7,072 nucleotides of DNA, taken from NCBI GenBank assembly GCA_947177885.1, contig CAMWWF010000146.1:1-7072 (forward strand), in the 5' to 3' direction. Positions within the stretch are counted from its first letter, which is position 1, and every line of letters begins with the position of its first letter. A model generated the notes under the pieces. It worked only from the letters and a program-made list of their open reading frames with translations. It searched no databases and was not told where the DNA came from. Both the position numbers and the translations under genes were made by a program. Below, piece by piece: positions 5,690 through 7,072 of this stretch. This DNA comes from an uncultured Lachnospiraceae bacterium (GTDB lineage Bacteria > Bacillota_A > Clostridia > Lachnospirales > Lachnospiraceae).

Positions 5690-6937
5690 TCACACTTCCG
5701 CCGTGCGGAGCAGATCACAGACTTCCGGTTCCTCCGACAGTTTCAGCCGGATCTTCTGTCTGGAATGAGGACAGCTGTCCACGTCGTTCCCCTCGTCATC
5801 ATACATTTTTTCCACAACAACCGCCACATTTCTTCCATCCGGTTTCATGATCTCAATATGATCACCGACGGAAAATTTATTTTTCTGACCGATCACCGCC
5901 AGGCCGTCCTTTTTCTCTTCCACCATGCCGAGATACTTATACTCGTTGATATAGGTACTGCTGTCATATATCTGAGTATTTTGGTCAGGCTTCCCAAAGT
6001 AAAAACCGGTGGTATACTGTCTGTGAGTACACTTGGATATCTCAGAGCGATACCATTCCATGTGATTACGGTAGGTTTCCACCGACGCAAAACAGTCATC
6101 AATGGCCTTACGGTAGGTTCTTGCCACTGTAGCCACATAGAGCGCCGTTTTCATCCGCCCTTCGATCTTTAAGCTGTCAATTCCCGCCTCCATCAATTCC
6201 GGAAGATACTCGATCATACAGAGATCCTTGGAGTTGAAAATATAGGTTCCCCTCTCATTCTCATATACCGGCAGATATTCCCCGGGACGGGTCTCCTCCA
6301 CCACCGCATATTTCCAACGGCAGGGATGAGTGCAGGCTCCCCGGTTGGCGTCCCTTCCCGTAAAATAATGACTCAGAAGACATCTTCCCGAATAGGAAAT
6401 GCACATGGCTCCGTGGACAAAGCTCTCTATCTCCATCTCCTCAGGGATATGTTCCCTGATGGTGCGCAGTTCCCGGAGGGAAAGTTCCCTTGCACTGACC
6501 ACACGCTTTGCGCCCAGCTTCCACCAGAACAGATAAGTCTCATAATTGGTATTGTTGGCCTGTGTGGAAATATGTATCTCCACCTGGGGCCACGTCTCTC
6601 TGGCGATGGTGAACATGCCGGGATCGGAAATGATCAGCGCGTCACAATGCTCCGGCTTCATATCCCGCAGCTCCGCAAAATATTCCCTTGCCCCTGCCAG
6701 ATCATCATTGTGTGCCAGAATATTAGCCGTTACATATACTTTCACCCCGTGAGCATGGGCAAAGGCGATCCCCTCCGCCATCTCTTCCGGGGAAAAGTTC
6801 TTCGCTTTCGCACGCAATCCGAAGGCTTCCCCTCCGATGTAGACCGCATCCGCACCAAAGACCACGGCAGTCTTCAGCACTTCCAAACTGCTTGCAGGTA
6901 TCAAAAGTTCCGGTTTCCTTGTAAATTTGGAATTCAT
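5690..6937 (-). CDS. U32 peptidase-family protein, probable tRNA uridine-34 hydroxylase (TrhP/YrrO-like)
   Basis: The 415-residue protein begins with the U32 opening KPELLIPASSLEVLKTAV and GADAVYIGG (about 8-36), as in a TIM-barrel fold. It carries the family signature ESFVHGAMCISYSGRCLLS (171-189). Four cysteines, C179, C186, C202 and C206 (C-x6-C-x15-C-x3-C), fit the iron-sulfur ligands of this family. A C-terminal beta-rich part (about 330-410) contains FSVGDHIEIMKPDG. The family was named for collagenase-like proteases, but E. coli TrhP (YegQ) and B. subtilis YrrN/YrrO are known to make 5-hydroxyuridine at tRNA position 34 using prephenate. The length fits the YrrO type. GGAG 7 bases before the ATG supports the start. 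The gene upstream appears to be an O-methyltransferase, as in the yrrM-yrrN-yrrO cluster. No separate shorter YrrN-like gene lies between them. The exact substrate is inferred. Confidence 0.93.
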   Translation of the reverse strand: MNSKFTRKPELLIPASSLEVLKTAVVFGADAVYIGGEAFGLRAKAKNFSPEEMAEGIAFAHAHGVKVYVTANILAHNDDLAGAREYFAELRDMKPEHCDALIISDPGMFTIARETWPQVEIHISTQANNTNYETYLFWWKLGAKRVVSARELSLRELRTIREHIPEEMEIESFVHGAMCISYSGRCLLSHYFTGRDANRGACTHPCRWKYAVVEETRPGEYLPVYENERGTYIFNSKDLCMIEYLPELMEAGIDSLKIEGRMKTALYVATVARTYRKAIDDCFASVETYRNHMEWYRSEISKCTHRQYTTGFYFGKPDQNTQIYDSSTYINEYKYLGMVEEKKDGLAVIGQKNKFSVGDHIEIMKPDGRNVAVVVEKMYDDEGNDVDSCPHSRQKIRLKLSEEPEVCDLLRTAEV

Positions 6938-6982
6938 TATTTTTCTCCACTGGTTCCTGTTATATTGGCTCCGGCTCCGCCG

Positions 6983-7002
6983 TGCGGTATGACTGTACCG
7001 CA
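6983..7002. other. Intergenic hairpin between the O-methyltransferase and U32 genes
   Basis: TGCGGTA (6983-6989) and TACCGCA (6996-7002) form a perfect 7-base stem with a 6-base loop. No T run follows on the minus strand, so it is not a clear terminator. It may stabilise or process the shared mRNA. Confidence 0.45.
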
Positions 7003-7013
7003 GAAAAGAACCG

Positions 7014-7072
7014 TTACATTCTTTTTACACTCAAAGTCACCCCATCCCCCACCGGCAGGATCACCGTCTCCA
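7014..7072 (-). CDS. C-terminal end of a SAM-dependent O-methyltransferase, 5' part outside window
   Basis: Only the last 18 codons are present: ETVILPVGDGVTLSVKRM, then TAA at 7014-7016. The pattern of a short strand, P-x-G-D-G, then a strand ending in S-V-K-(K/R) is the usual end of the YrrM/COMT-like class I O-methyltransferases, where it forms the last beta hairpin. The stop lies 76 bases upstream of the U32 start, in the same orientation, and the yrrM-yrrN/O order is common in Firmicutes, which supports the call. B. subtilis YrrM (TrmR) methylates 5-hydroxyuridine in tRNA to 5-methoxyuridine, so the two genes could act in sequence on tRNA position 34. With 18 residues this depends partly on context. 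Confidence 0.7.
   Translation of the reverse strand, partial: ETVILPVGDGVTLSVKRM

Noticed and set aside
5765..6172. 135-codon plus-strand frame
   Set aside because: It is antisense to the U32 gene; no start signals or domains are visible.
1..7072. CRISPR array or insertion sequence
   Set aside because: I found no regularly spaced repeats, transposase-like ORF or terminal inverted repeats with target duplications.

Overview
The window looks like chromosomal DNA from a low-to-mid GC Clostridium-type Firmicute, most likely of the Lachnospiraceae. The reasons are a glutamine synthetase of type III (about 700 residues), a U32-family tRNA-hydroxylase-like protein preceded by an O-methyltransferase tail (the yrrM-yrrN/O arrangement of Firmicutes), GGAG-type ribosome binding sites and AT-rich intergenic regions. 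This placement is an inference from gene families and order. Every gene I accept lies on the minus strand, so the window reads from high to low coordinates.

Right part (7072 to 2960, housekeeping): the last 18 codons of a probable SAM-dependent O-methyltransferase (7014-7070), then a complete U32 peptidase-family protein (5690-6937), then glnN for glutamine synthetase III (3142-5253). About 435 bases without a protein gene separate U32 from glnN. That stretch holds two candidate promoters, an internal rho-independent terminator and a strongly foldable RNA domain just before the glnN ribosome binding site, so it looks like a regulated leader. A terminator follows glnN. Next come a good promoter and an intact tRNA-Gln(CUG) gene (2888-2959) with its own strong terminator.

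Middle part (2930 to 1328, accessory): the 3' half of the tRNA-Gln gene, from the anticodon loop to the discriminator base, is repeated in the same orientation 1,560 bases downstream (1328-1369, 41 of 42 bases identical). This is the pattern left when a mobile element integrates into the 3' half of a tRNA gene. The enclosed ~1.5 kb holds a compact VbhA-like antitoxin and Fic-domain toxin pair, together with broken coding fragments: a possible AAA-ATPase N-terminus, a possible RelB-like tail, an unidentified frameshifted ORF and a possible partial copy of the antitoxin. There is no integrase, so I read it as a decayed integrative element that kept its toxin-antitoxin module.

Left part (1283 to 1): a remnant that resembles the C-terminus of a polytopic membrane glycosyltransferase, then a CPBP-family intramembrane protease gene with its own promoter. 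That gene runs off the left edge of the window.

The most interesting points are the tRNA-Gln-bounded remnant, the Fic/VbhA pair in which both partners of the canonical inhibitory Arg-Glu contact appear to be changed, and the glnN leader with mutually exclusive stems.
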